Assembly (NCBI RefSeq): GCF_027925025.1
Contig: NZ_AP027058.1
Span: 62,001 to 126,000, forward strand
Source: Limnohabitans sp. MORI2
Lineage (GTDB): Bacteria; Pseudomonadota; Gammaproteobacteria; Burkholderiales; Burkholderiaceae_C
Length of the DNA: 64,000 nucleotides
Direction of reading: 5' to 3'
The notes beneath the pieces are model-generated. The model did no database searches and was not told the DNA's origin. It worked only from the letters and a program-made list of their open reading frames with translations. Position numbers and translations under genes: made by a program. This document shows positions 34,748 through 43,080 of this stretch, piece by piece; positions within the stretch are counted from its first letter, which is position 1, and every line of letters begins with the position of its first letter.

Positions 34748-35941
34748 CTAGTCGTGAGATTCAAGGTGCATTGATGACTCACCGGCTTTGGCCACGGTGG
34801 CTTGCACACGCTTTGGGCCCGTGTCAGACCATTGCCAAATGGTCATGCTGCCGTCCTCACCGTTTAAGCCGTGTAGGCGTTGACCGTTGCGTGAAAAGGT
34901 CAGAGAGATGGTGCTGCGTCCCGGCACAGTGCTCAGACGTTTGCCGCTTGCCAGATCAAACGTCCACAGTTGTTGGGCGGGACGTTTGTGTGTGCCTTCG
35001 CTGCCCTGTGCGTGCATGGCCACCACCAAACGTTGGCCGCTTGGGTCAATGGCAAAGTTTTGGTAGCCGCCAGGACGCCAGCCTTTGCGTGCTGCTGCAG
35101 CGTCGACCAAAGGACGTGTTTGACGCACGGCAGCGACGGGGCCGCTGAGGTCGAGTTCGGTCAACACACCTTTGAACGAGACGAACCAATATCTGTCGCC
35201 CACTTGTTCGGCATGGTGAAACCACGCATCCATATCGGCATCAAACAATTTGGCGGTGGTTTGGCGCTCGCTCACTTGCCCTTGCTCGTTCAAGGTGACG
35301 GTGGCCACTTTGCCGTCGCCACACAACATGGAGAAGCGCATGGCATGCGTGGCAGAAGGCAAAACGCCCCAGCAGCCGGGTGTGGGCACTTCAGCCAAGA
35401 CGCGGCGTTGGTTTAGATCGACCACCGTGATGGATGTGGCGGGCGTTGCGTTTTGTACAAACACCCAATTACCAGTGCTGTTGGTGCGCACGAGGCCTCG
35501 GTAGTTGAGGGCTTGTGCGCGTTTAGATGGCAAGATCACTTCGTACTTGAAGCCGAGGTTCTCCGTGTCATGCACCTCTAAAACGTCGGTGCGGTCGCCG
35601 CGAGAGCTGCGGCTGAGGTGAGTGGTGGCTACATACAACTCATGTGCGGCAGGGTTGACGGTGAAGTTGCCGGCATACCCCGTCGACACCATGCCTAAGA
35701 ACTTGCCATGCTGTGCATCGAACACGCGGATGCGCCCGTCGGAGATGTGCCCAATCGCGATGTCGGCCACGTACACACGTTGTGTGATGTTGGGTGAGAT
35801 GCTGCTGACGGTGAGCGTCTCGGCGGGCAAAGGTTCAGGTGCTGGCGCTGCGGCATGGCTGAGCGTGGCGCCAATGGCCAAGATCGTCGCGATCGCGCTG
35901 TGCGTGGTGAATGACTGCAAGGACACAAGCCTCTCCTTCAT
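34748..35941 (-). CDS. aauB: Aromatic amine dehydrogenase heavy subunit
   Basis: The 397-residue exported protein (signal LQSFTTHSAIATILAIGATLSHA, starting at MKERLVS) is a seven-bladed beta-propeller of the amine dehydrogenase heavy chain family. Visible blades include RVYVADIAIGHISDGRIRVF at the start, HELYVATTHLSRSSRGDRTD, DVLEVHDTENL, ITVVDLNQRRVLAEVPTPGC and QLWTFDLASGKRLSTVPG. The start is ATG 35941; a 79-codon extension upstream runs into the divergent araC-type promoter. It heads the operon aauBEDA plus two cytochromes. Confidence 0.9.
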   Translation of the reverse strand: MKERLVSLQSFTTHSAIATILAIGATLSHAAAPAPEPLPAETLTVSSISPNITQRVYVADIAIGHISDGRIRVFDAQHGKFLGMVSTGYAGNFTVNPAAHELYVATTHLSRSSRGDRTDVLEVHDTENLGFKYEVILPSKRAQALNYRGLVRTNSTGNWVFVQNATPATSITVVDLNQRRVLAEVPTPGCWGVLPSATHAMRFSMLCGDGKVATVTLNEQGQVSERQTTAKLFDADMDAWFHHAEQVGDRYWFVSFKGVLTELDLSGPVAAVRQTRPLVDAAAARKGWRPGGYQNFAIDPSGQRLVVAMHAQGSEGTHKRPAQQLWTFDLASGKRLSTVPGRSTISLTFSRNGQRLHGLNGEDGSMTIWQWSDTGPKRVQATVAKAGESSMHLESHD

Positions 35942-35972
35942 CAGAATTTGCTTGCATCGTAAGAAGTGACGT

Positions 35973-35998
35973 GTGCCACCGCTATCGAGATTTGGCAC
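35973..35998. promoter_or_regulatory. Candidate operator between aauB and AraC-type regulator
   Basis: A perfect inverted repeat GTGCCA (35973-35978) and TGGCAC (35993-35998), separated by 14 nt, lies in the 105-base divergent gap. The half-sites are 20 nt apart centre to centre, about two helical turns, as expected for two bound monomers. The adjacent AraC-family gene is the likely regulator; binding is not demonstrated. The repeat has no -12 element of a sigma-54 promoter. Confidence 0.45.
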
Positions 35999-36046
35999 AT
36001 TTGATTTGGGGTTTGTACTAGGGCGCGGTCTGACTAAACTCAGGCC

Positions 36047-37042
36047 ATGCCTCACACCTGCGCTTCTGATCATCGGCTTGGCGGCTCTGCCGCGCAGCCT
36101 TGGTCGCGCTTGGTCAAAACCCATGATGCGCATGAGCAAGCACAGGCGCAGGCGGGGTGGTCTTTGCAGTACGACCAAATGTCGTGTGGCAAGTTTTCAG
36201 GGCAAGTGCATCTCATGCAGCTGCCGGGCGTGAGCTTGGTGCATGAGGGGGCCAACCAAGCCATTCGCCAACGCGGCGACTTGGGGGACGACAGTTATTT
36301 GTTCGCATTGCCTGCATGCTCAGACACTACGCCCGCTCTGTTCTCAGGCGCATCCGTGGGTCAACACGATGTCATGGTCGGGCCCAGTGATGGGTTGGAT
36401 TTGTGCAGCCCTGCCAACTTCAACTTGATCGGCATCGTGGTGGACGCCGAGTTGCTGGCGTCTCTTTGGGCGCGCACGCAACACACGTCCATGGCCGCTT
36501 GGGTGTCGCAACAGCGCGTGGTTTCCGTTGGGGCCGATCGTGCGCAACGCTTGTTGGCTTTGCATCGGCAAATTTTTGAATGTAGCCAGTCTGGCCTGCC
36601 CTTGGCCGCCAATGCCAAGGCATTGGAAATCTTGCGCGACGATGTGATTTTGGAATGGGTTGACGCCTTGCCTGCATCTTGCGATATGTCAGACGTGCGA
36701 GCGCTCGGCATGCGCAAGGCGGTGGTTGACCGTGCCTGCGAATGGATGTGGCAAACCGGTGGAGACGAAGCGTTGTCCATGTTGGAAATTTGCAAACGTG
36801 TGGGCGTGAGCCAGCGCAAGCTTAACTATTGCTTCCAAGAAATTTTGGGCATGAGTCCGATGAAATACCAGCGCATCACGCGACTCAATCGCACGCAGCA
36901 AGCGCTCAAGCAAGCGCAGGTGGGCGAGAACGTGTTTGACATCGCTTCGCGCTGGGGCTTTTGGCACATGGGACAGTTTTCGCAAGACTACAAACGTCTC
37001 TTTGGCGAACTTCCCTCCGCCACTTTGCGCGCAGCCGCTTAA
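36047..37042 (+). CDS. AraC-family transcriptional regulator of the amine cluster
   Basis: The 331-residue protein has an N-terminal sensor part and a C-terminal AraC HTH domain with helices in LSMLEICKRVGVSQRKLNYC and VGENVFDIASRWGFWHMGQF, followed by SQDYKRLFGELPS, the standard ending. AraC regulators of this kind activate amine oxidation genes; this gene is divergent from aauB, so aromatic amine induction is the likely cue (inference). ATG 36047 has no strong Shine-Dalgarno. Confidence 0.85.
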   Translation: MPHTCASDHRLGGSAAQPWSRLVKTHDAHEQAQAQAGWSLQYDQMSCGKFSGQVHLMQLPGVSLVHEGANQAIRQRGDLGDDSYLFALPACSDTTPALFSGASVGQHDVMVGPSDGLDLCSPANFNLIGIVVDAELLASLWARTQHTSMAAWVSQQRVVSVGADRAQRLLALHRQIFECSQSGLPLAANAKALEILRDDVILEWVDALPASCDMSDVRALGMRKAVVDRACEWMWQTGGDEALSMLEICKRVGVSQRKLNYCFQEILGMSPMKYQRITRLNRTQQALKQAQVGENVFDIASRWGFWHMGQFSQDYKRLFGELPSATLRAAA

Positions 37043-37163
37043 GCCAGCCATCTGCAAGGTTGCGGGTAATCCCGAGCATCGAATTGCCAATTTTTGATAG
37101 CCCTTGCACGTCAGTGCCGCGATGCTAGATGCTTTGTTCATCTTGTTATCGCGAAGGAACCTT

Positions 37164-38150
37164 ATGCCGTTGCTCTCTATTACCAAACGCACGTTCATGT
37201 TGGCCGCTTTGAGTGCTGCGGCGCTGTCGTCATGGGCGCAAAATTACCCCAATCATTTGCTCACCATGGTGGTGCCTTATCCAGCGGGCGGCGGCTCTGA
37301 CTTTGTGGCAAGGCAAATTCAGCCAGAGCTGTCTAAGCAGTTAGGACAACAAGTGGTTGTCGAAAACACGGGCGGCGTCGGCGGCGCGTTGGGTGTGCAA
37401 AAAGTGCTGAGTGCACCGGCGGACGGTTACCAAATGGTGTTGGGCTCGCCCATGGAGCTCATGCTGGCGCCTCTCGCCATGAGCGCAGTCAAATACAAAC
37501 CAGAAGATTTGAAGTTAGCCGCTCAGTTGGTCACCACCACGATGGTGTTGTTGACCCGCAAGGACTTGCCCGTCAACAACGTCAATGAGTTGATTGAGTT
37601 GTCAAAAAAATCCGGTGGTAAAGAGCTCTCGTATGCCAGCGTGGGCCCAGGCTCCCTCTACCATTTGGTGGGTGAACGTTTCACGCAACTCACCAAAGCC
37701 AAAACCCTGCATGTACCCTACAAAGGCATGGCGCCGATCTTGACCGACTTGATGGGCAGTCAAATTGACATGGTGTTCATGCCCTTGGTGGGCAACGTGC
37801 CTGCGTTGATTCAAGAGGGCAAGGTCAAAGCTTTGGGCATCACGGCCAAGCAACCATTGGCGCGTTTTCCAAACTTGGAGCCGCTGGCGGCGAATAAAAA
37901 CTTAGAAGGCTTTGAGTTTGATTTGTGGGCGGGTATCCAAGTGCCCAAAAATACGCCCGCTGATGTGGTGGCCAAACTCAACAAAGCCATCAACGACAGC
38001 TTGCAAAACCCAGACATTCGCAAGGCCTACGAAGGCACAGGCAACTCTTTGCCCAAGCCCATGACGCCTGCAGAGTTGGACAAACTCTATGTGTCTGAAA
38101 TCGCACGCTACCAAGCCATCGCCAAATCGATCAACTTGCAACCTCAGTAA
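37164..38150 (+). CDS. Bug/TctC-family periplasmic solute receptor
   Basis: The 328-residue protein has a signal peptide (TKRTFMLAALSAAALSSWAQ) and the Bug fold: YPNHLLTMVVPYPAGGGSDF with the ligand-closing PAGGGSD loop, then VENTGGVGGALG, and YKGMAPILTDLMGSQIDMV. These receptors bind carboxylates, amino acids or small aromatic compounds. The start is ATG 37164 after AAGGAA; upstream TTG 37104 and ATG 37122 were rejected. The amidase gene begins one base after its stop, hinting that the ligand may be an amide or its acid product. Confidence 0.91.
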   Translation: MPLLSITKRTFMLAALSAAALSSWAQNYPNHLLTMVVPYPAGGGSDFVARQIQPELSKQLGQQVVVENTGGVGGALGVQKVLSAPADGYQMVLGSPMELMLAPLAMSAVKYKPEDLKLAAQLVTTTMVLLTRKDLPVNNVNELIELSKKSGGKELSYASVGPGSLYHLVGERFTQLTKAKTLHVPYKGMAPILTDLMGSQIDMVFMPLVGNVPALIQEGKVKALGITAKQPLARFPNLEPLAANKNLEGFEFDLWAGIQVPKNTPADVVAKLNKAINDSLQNPDIRKAYEGTGNSLPKPMTPAELDKLYVSEIARYQAIAKSINLQPQ

Positions 38151-39590
38151 ATGAACGCACACGACGCCATCACCGACCTTCATGCAGACGCCTTGTCGCA
38201 AGCGATTCACGCGCGGCAGGTGTCGTGTCGCGAGGTGATGCAGGCGTATTTGCAGCGCATCCATCGACTCAACCCGACCTACAACGCCATCGTCAACTTG
38301 GCAGCGGATGACACTTTGCTGGCGCAAGCTGATGTGTGTGATGCCGAGTTGGCGGTGGGCCACTCGCGTGGTTGGATGCACGGCATGCCACAAGCCATCA
38401 AAGACACAGGAGCGGCGGTGGGTTTTCCCACCACCTATGGCAGCCCACTGTTGAAGGACATGGTGGCGCAAAAAGACTGTGTGATGGCTGCGCGCATGAA
38501 AGCCGCAGGTTGCATCGTGGTCGGCAAAACCAACATGCCAGAGTTCGGGCTGGGCTCGCACACGTTCAACGAATTGTTTGGCGCAACGCCCAATGCTTGG
38601 GATGTGAAGGTCAGCGCTGGCGGCAGCAGCGGAGGCTCGGCCGTGGCATTGGCGCAGCGCCTGCTGCCGGTGGCCGATGGCTCTGACTTCATGGGCTCGT
38701 TGCGCAACCCGGCGGGATGGAACCATATTTTTGGCATGCGCCCAAGCCAAGGCCGTGTGCCATTTGGACCGAGCAGCGATGTGTGGCTAGACCAATTGGG
38801 TACGGAAGGCCCGATGGCTCGGACGGTCACCGACTTGGCCAAGCTGCTACAGGTGCAATCGGGGCATGACACGCGTGTGCCCTTGTCCTTATCGTCCCCA
38901 TTGAGCGTGGACGGCGTGACATGCGATGCATCGCGCATGAAAGGCGTACGCATTGGTTGGTTGGGAGACCTCAATGGTTATCTCGCCATGGAGCCAGGCA
39001 TTGTGTCGGTGTGTGAAGAGGCGTTACAGCGCATGGCTTCGCAAGGTGCCATCGTGACGCCGCTGTCACTGGGCTTTGACACCGATCGTTTGTGGCAATG
39101 CTGGCTGGCATGGCGTCGTGCTTTGGTGGGGCCACGCGTGGGGGCGTTGATGTCGTTGCCCGATGCGCGTGATCACATCAAGCCTGAAGCGCTGTGGGAA
39201 TATGACCACTCGTTGACTTTGAGCTACAACGATTTTTCCAAAGCGAGTCAAACCCGCACCAGCTTCTATCACCACCTGCTCACGCTGTTTGAAAACGTGG
39301 ATGTGATCGCCTTGCCTGTGGCGCAAGTTTGGCCATTCGCCGTTGACCAACGTTGGCCCACGCACATCGGTGGTCGTGAAATGGATACCTACCATCGGTG
39401 GATGGAAGTGACCATCTATGCCACCTTGGGTGGCTTGCCTGCGATCAGCGTGCCAGCAGGCTTTCATTCCACGCATGCGTGGCCAATGGGCATTCAGCTC
39501 ATGGGGCGTCCGCAAGGCGATGAAGAATTGTTGCAAGTGGCCGCTGCGTACGAAGCAGCGCATTCAGATTTGCTGGCCAAACGCCCTTAG
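38151..39590 (+). CDS. Amidase signature family amidohydrolase
   Basis: The 479-residue protein has the Ser-cisSer-Lys triad of the amidase signature family: Lys84 in PQAIKDTGAAVGF, the cis-Ser in SAGGSSGGSA (Ser160) and the nucleophile Ser183 in GSDFMGSLRNPAGW. It hydrolyses amides to the acid and ammonia; the substrate is unknown. Here the usual nucleophile loop contains FMGS in place of TGGS, one substitution to note. The ATG directly follows the receptor stop, so they are probably co-transcribed. It ends four bases into the convergent LysR gene. Confidence 0.9.
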   Translation: MNAHDAITDLHADALSQAIHARQVSCREVMQAYLQRIHRLNPTYNAIVNLAADDTLLAQADVCDAELAVGHSRGWMHGMPQAIKDTGAAVGFPTTYGSPLLKDMVAQKDCVMAARMKAAGCIVVGKTNMPEFGLGSHTFNELFGATPNAWDVKVSAGGSSGGSAVALAQRLLPVADGSDFMGSLRNPAGWNHIFGMRPSQGRVPFGPSSDVWLDQLGTEGPMARTVTDLAKLLQVQSGHDTRVPLSLSSPLSVDGVTCDASRMKGVRIGWLGDLNGYLAMEPGIVSVCEEALQRMASQGAIVTPLSLGFDTDRLWQCWLAWRRALVGPRVGALMSLPDARDHIKPEALWEYDHSLTLSYNDFSKASQTRTSFYHHLLTLFENVDVIALPVAQVWPFAVDQRWPTHIGGREMDTYHRWMEVTIYATLGGLPAISVPAGFHSTHAWPMGIQLMGRPQGDEELLQVAAAYEAAHSDLLAKRP

Positions 39591-40486
39591 GCAGACATGT
39601 CTGGGTTCAAAGCTTTGGCCAAGTACTCGATGAGGACAGACACGCGATGCGGCACGTAACGGTTGCTTGGTAAGACCGCGTAAATACCCAAAGGTTCAGA
39701 TGCAAAGCCCGGCAGCACCTCGCTGACTTGGCCTTTGTCGATGTAAGGGCGTGCAATGAAGTCGGGTTGGCGGGTGATGCCTAGACCTTGTGCCGCGGCC
39801 TCCATCAAAGCCTCGCCGTTGTTGGCCGCCAAGCGCGGACGCATGTTCACGCGTGTGACGGTGCCGTCTTTGTGCGCGTACGCCCATGTGTCCGATTGAA
39901 AATCCAACGCATACAGCAGCCCTGCATGATGCGCGAGATCGCTGGGGTGCTTGGGTTTGCCGTGCTCGGCCAAATACTGTGGTGAAGCGACGGTGATGAG
40001 GCGCGACGCCCCCAATTTGCGAACAATGTCGCTGGGCTCCAGCCGGTTGGTGATGCGAATTGACAGGTCAATGCCTTCTTCGATCAGTTTGCTACGTCGA
40101 TCAGAAAAATCCATGACCAACTCAATTTGCGGGTGTTTTTGTGCAAACTGCAGCAGCACAGGCATGAGGCGTTGCAGACCAAAGCTCAGAGGCAAACCCA
40201 ACCGTAAGCGGCCCCGTGGTACGGCCTTTTCTTCCGCCAAGCTTGATTCTGCAGCGTCCAGCATGTTCAAGATGACGCGGCACTTTTCCAGATAAGCCGA
40301 ACCTGCCGTGGTGAGCGTGAGGCTGCGGGTGCTGCGCGTCATCAGCTTGGTGCCCAGCTGTGTTTCCAGCGCTGAGACTTGACGTGTCACCACGGAGCGA
40401 TCCACGCCTAACTGTTGAGCGACCGCCGTAAAACTGCCCGTTTCTGCCACGCGCACGAAAAGTTGCATTGCATTGAATTTGTCCAT
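39587..40486 (-). CDS. LysR-family transcriptional regulator
   Basis: The 299-residue protein has an N-terminal winged helix (MQLFVRVAETGSFTAVAQQL, then GVDRSVVTRQVSALETQLG) and the C-terminal effector-binding domain with PRGRLRLGLPLSFG and YLAEHGKPKHPSDLAHHA. It resembles the CrgA/DsdC-like subgroup with RSTRSLTLTTAG. It is divergent from a class III dioxygenase gene; a TTGTT-N8-AACAA repeat immediately upstream may be its operator. Effector unknown. Confidence 0.92.
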   Translation of the reverse strand: MDKFNAMQLFVRVAETGSFTAVAQQLGVDRSVVTRQVSALETQLGTKLMTRSTRSLTLTTAGSAYLEKCRVILNMLDAAESSLAEEKAVPRGRLRLGLPLSFGLQRLMPVLLQFAQKHPQIELVMDFSDRRSKLIEEGIDLSIRITNRLEPSDIVRKLGASRLITVASPQYLAEHGKPKHPSDLAHHAGLLYALDFQSDTWAYAHKDGTVTRVNMRPRLAANNGEALMEAAAQGLGITRQPDFIARPYIDKGQVSEVLPGFASEPLGIYAVLPSNRYVPHRVSVLIEYLAKALNPDMSA

Positions 40487-40488
40487 TG

Positions 40489-40506
40489 TTGTTCATTTTG
40501 CAACAA
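40489..40506. promoter_or_regulatory. Candidate LysR operator
   Basis: The interrupted palindrome TTGTT (40489-40493) and AACAA (40502-40506), spacer 8, fits the T-N11-A rule of LysR boxes. It begins three bases upstream of the LysR start codon and lies 72 bases before the dioxygenase start, consistent with autorepression and divergent control. This is a pattern match only. Confidence 0.5.
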
Positions 40507-40578
40507 ACAATTGAAGATTTGCTACTTTTTCGTTGGGTGATTCGTGTCTACATTCACGTCCCAGAACAGAGAAACAGC

Positions 40579-41367
40579 ATGACCGCATTCAAAAACGTCC
40601 TCTTCGTGCCACATGGCGCGCCCACTTTCGCACTCGAGCCAGGGGCTGCTGGTGCTGCCATGTCTGAGGTGGTGACTCGACTGGCTGCGCCGCGCGCCAT
40701 CGTGGTGGTGAGCCCACATTGGGACACGCGCATTCCTACCGTGAGCAGTGCCACACAGCTCGAAACCATCCATGACTTTTACGGCTTTCCTGCGCCGCTC
40801 TATGACATTCAATACCCAGCCACGGGCTGCCCCGAGGTGGCCGAGGAAGTGCGAGCTGCATTGCAACTTGCAGGTTTTGAGGTGGCAGACAGTCAGCATG
40901 GTTTAGATCACGGCGCTTGGCAGCCTTTGCGCCAAATGTTTCCTGATGCCGATGTGCCCATTGTTCCCTTGTCGATGCAGATGCATGGCGGTCCAGCGCA
41001 TGCGTATCGCATGGGACAAGCCTTGGCGCCCTTGGCTGATCAAAACATTTGGGTGGTCGCCTCGGGCAATCTCACACACAACTTGCGAGATTGGCAAACG
41101 GCGACAGCGATGGGTGGACAAACACCAGCCTATGTCCCACGGTTCACGGATTGGTTGCAAGAACAACTGAGCGCACACAACGTGGACGCTTTGATGAACT
41201 ATCGCCGACTCAATGCAGATGGTGCACAGGCTCACCCGAGCGAGGACCACTTGCTGCCACTCTTTGTGGCTTTGGGCGCTGCAGGCGCTGATGCAACACC
41301 ACAAGCGTTTTATCGTGGCATCAATAACTACGTGATTTCGATGGATGGCTATGCCTTCGTCCACTAA
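40579..41367 (+). CDS. Class III extradiol dioxygenase (DODA/YgiD-like)
   Basis: The 262-residue protein matches the DodA/YgiD branch of class III extradiol dioxygenases, with the metal-site segments FVPHGAPTFALEPG, VVVSPHWDTRIPT, HGLDHGAWQPLRQMFPDAD and VVASGNLTHNLRDW. The family cleaves catecholic rings such as L-DOPA or gallate-like compounds with non-haem Fe(II) or zinc. The start is ATG 40579 (MTAFKNVLF); an upstream extension of 31 codons lies in the operator region. A cytochrome b561 gene follows after 10 nt. Confidence 0.87.
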   Translation: MTAFKNVLFVPHGAPTFALEPGAAGAAMSEVVTRLAAPRAIVVVSPHWDTRIPTVSSATQLETIHDFYGFPAPLYDIQYPATGCPEVAEEVRAALQLAGFEVADSQHGLDHGAWQPLRQMFPDADVPIVPLSMQMHGGPAHAYRMGQALAPLADQNIWVVASGNLTHNLRDWQTATAMGGQTPAYVPRFTDWLQEQLSAHNVDALMNYRRLNADGAQAHPSEDHLLPLFVALGAAGADATPQAFYRGINNYVISMDGYAFVH

Positions 41368-41377
41368 AGGAGCGCAC

Positions 41378-41929
41378 ATGAACCCGACCTATAACGCCGT
41401 CGCAAAACTGTTGCATTGGGGCATGGCTGTGCTCATCATGGGTTTGTTGGCCTTAGGCTTTGTGATGACAGACATGGCGCTGTCGCCAGAAAAGTTGCAG
41501 TACTACTCATGGCACAAATGGGCGGGTGTGACAGTGTTCGCCTTGGTTTGGCTGCGCCTACTTTGGCGTGTGCTCAACCCACCGCCGGCCTACCCAAGCA
41601 GCATGTCGCCCACCTTGCAACGCTTGGCGCACTTGGGTCACGCGGCTTTGTACGGGTTGATGATCATCATTCCATTGAGTGGCTGGTTGTTGAGCTCCGC
41701 CAAGGGCGTGCAAACGGTTTGGTTTGGCGTGTTGCCGCTGCCCGACTTGCTAGAAAAAGACAAAGAGCTCGGCCACTTGTTGCACGAGGTGCATGAGGTG
41801 CTTAACTTCTTCTTGTTGTTCTTGTTGGCAGGTCATGTAGCCGCCGCGCTCAAACACCACTGGATTGACAAAGACGATATTTTGAAACGCATGCTGCCGC
41901 ATGGCACCTCTGCAAAGGATTCCGTATGA
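41378..41929 (+). CDS. Cytochrome b561-family membrane protein
   Basis: The 183-residue protein has four helices carrying paired histidines: VAKLLHWGMAVLIMGLLALG, YSWHKWAGVTVFALVWLRL, RLAHLGHAALYGLMIIIPLS and LLHEVHEVLNFFLLFLLAGH. This is the bacterial cytochrome b561 (CybB) pattern. ATG 41378 follows AAAGGA. It overlaps the first YceI gene by ATGA, a pairing seen in many proteobacteria where b561 and YceI proteins may transfer electrons or bind isoprenoid quinones. Confidence 0.91.
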   Translation: MNPTYNAVAKLLHWGMAVLIMGLLALGFVMTDMALSPEKLQYYSWHKWAGVTVFALVWLRLLWRVLNPPPAYPSSMSPTLQRLAHLGHAALYGLMIIIPLSGWLLSSAKGVQTVWFGVLPLPDLLEKDKELGHLLHEVHEVLNFFLLFLLAGHVAAALKHHWIDKDDILKRMLPHGTSAKDSV

Positions 41930-42480
41930 AAAAACTTCTCACACTCGTCGTCGCCACGTTGGCGCTGACTGCGCAAGCGGTGGAGTACAAAGCCATCCAA
42001 GCCGACAAAAGCAAAGTCACGTTTCAGTACAAACAAATGGGCGTGGCTATGGACGGCCAGTTTAAAAAATTCAACGCACAGTTGACGTTTGACCCCGCCA
42101 AACCCGCCGCCGCACAAGCGCAAATTGAAATTGACCTAGCTAGCGTCGATGCAGGCTCATCTGATGCAGATGACGAAGTGGTGGGTAAATCTTGGTTCAA
42201 CGTCAAAGCGTTTCCCAAAGCTACCTTTGTGAGCAAGCAAATTAAGCCCACGGGCGCTAACCAGTTTGAAGTGAGCGGTGTGCTCACCATCAAAGGCAAA
42301 AGCCAAGACATCAAATTCCCGCTCAAGCATGTGGCGCAAGGTAACGCGGGTGTGTTCACCGGCGGCTTTGTCATGCGCCGTGGTGATTTCGTCATTGGCG
42401 AGGGCATCTGGGCCAAGTTTGATGTCGTTGCCAACGACATCCAAGTCAACTTTCAACTCACCGCCAATCCTGGCAAATGA
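41926..42480 (+). CDS. YceI-family periplasmic lipocalin-like protein
   Basis: The 184-residue exported protein (KLLTLVVATLALTAQAVEYK) belongs to the YceI family: KSKVTFQYKQMGVAMDGQF, VVGKSWFNVKAFPKATFVSK, FEVSGVLTIKGKSQDIKFPL and GGFVMRRGDFVIGEGIW. YceI forms a lipocalin-like barrel that binds polyisoprenoids. It begins within the cytochrome b561 stop by ATGA and is followed by a second YceI paralogue after 21 nt. Confidence 0.92.
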   Translation: MKKLLTLVVATLALTAQAVEYKAIQADKSKVTFQYKQMGVAMDGQFKKFNAQLTFDPAKPAAAQAQIEIDLASVDAGSSDADDEVVGKSWFNVKAFPKATFVSKQIKPTGANQFEVSGVLTIKGKSQDIKFPLKHVAQGNAGVFTGGFVMRRGDFVIGEGIWAKFDVVANDIQVNFQLTANPGK

Positions 42481-42501
42481 TTTTTTAAAAGGAGCTTTCA
42501 C

Positions 42502-43080
42502 ATGACATCTATCAAACGCATCGCCGCCGCTTTGGCGCTGACCAGCGCAGTCGCCACTTCCGCTCTGGCAGCCCCAGTGACTTATGGTGTGGACGGTACA
42601 CACACCTTCCCACGTTTTTCGTATTCACACTTTGGCTACAGCACACAGCTGAGCAGCTTTAGCAAAACCACGGGCAAAGTGGTGTTTGATGCTGAAGCCA
42701 AAAAGGGCTCAGTAGACATCGTGATCGACACCAAATCGGTGAGCACCGGCTTTGCTGATTTCAACGAACACATTCAAGGCGAAGACTTCTTGGACACTGC
42801 CAAGTTTCCACAGGCGACGTTCAAATCGACCAAGGTGGTGTTTGATGGTGACAAGCCTCAGCTGGTGGAAGGCAACCTCACCATCAAGGGCGTGACCAAG
42901 CCTGTGACCTTGACTGTGACCAGCTTCCAAGCCATGCCTCACCCCATGTTGAAAAAGCCCGCCATTGGCGCCAACGCGTTCACCGTGATCAAGCGCAGCG
43001 AATTCAACGCTGGCAAATACGCACCTTATGTGGGTGATGAAGTGCGCATCGACATCGCCATCGAAGCCATCGCGCAATAA
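42502..43080 (+). CDS. YceI-family periplasmic lipocalin-like protein
   Basis: The 192-residue exported protein (AAALALTSAVATSALAAPVT) has the complete YceI fold: HTFPRFSYSHFGYSTQLSSF, NEHIQGEDFLDTAKFPQATF, VEGNLTIKGVTKPVTLTV and GANAFTVIKRSEFNAGKYAP with the standard ending. SD AAAGGAG precedes ATG 42502. It differs from the first copy and is not a recent duplicate. Its last 55 bases overlap the convergent flavoprotein gene. Confidence 0.93.
   Translation: MTSIKRIAAALALTSAVATSALAAPVTYGVDGTHTFPRFSYSHFGYSTQLSSFSKTTGKVVFDAEAKKGSVDIVIDTKSVSTGFADFNEHIQGEDFLDTAKFPQATFKSTKVVFDGDKPQLVEGNLTIKGVTKPVTLTVTSFQAMPHPMLKKPAIGANAFTVIKRSEFNAGKYAPYVGDEVRIDIAIEAIAQ

Noticed and set aside
40486..40578. Longer start for the dioxygenase
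   Set aside because: The extra codons cover the operator-like repeat and divergent promoter; ATG 40579 fits the family.
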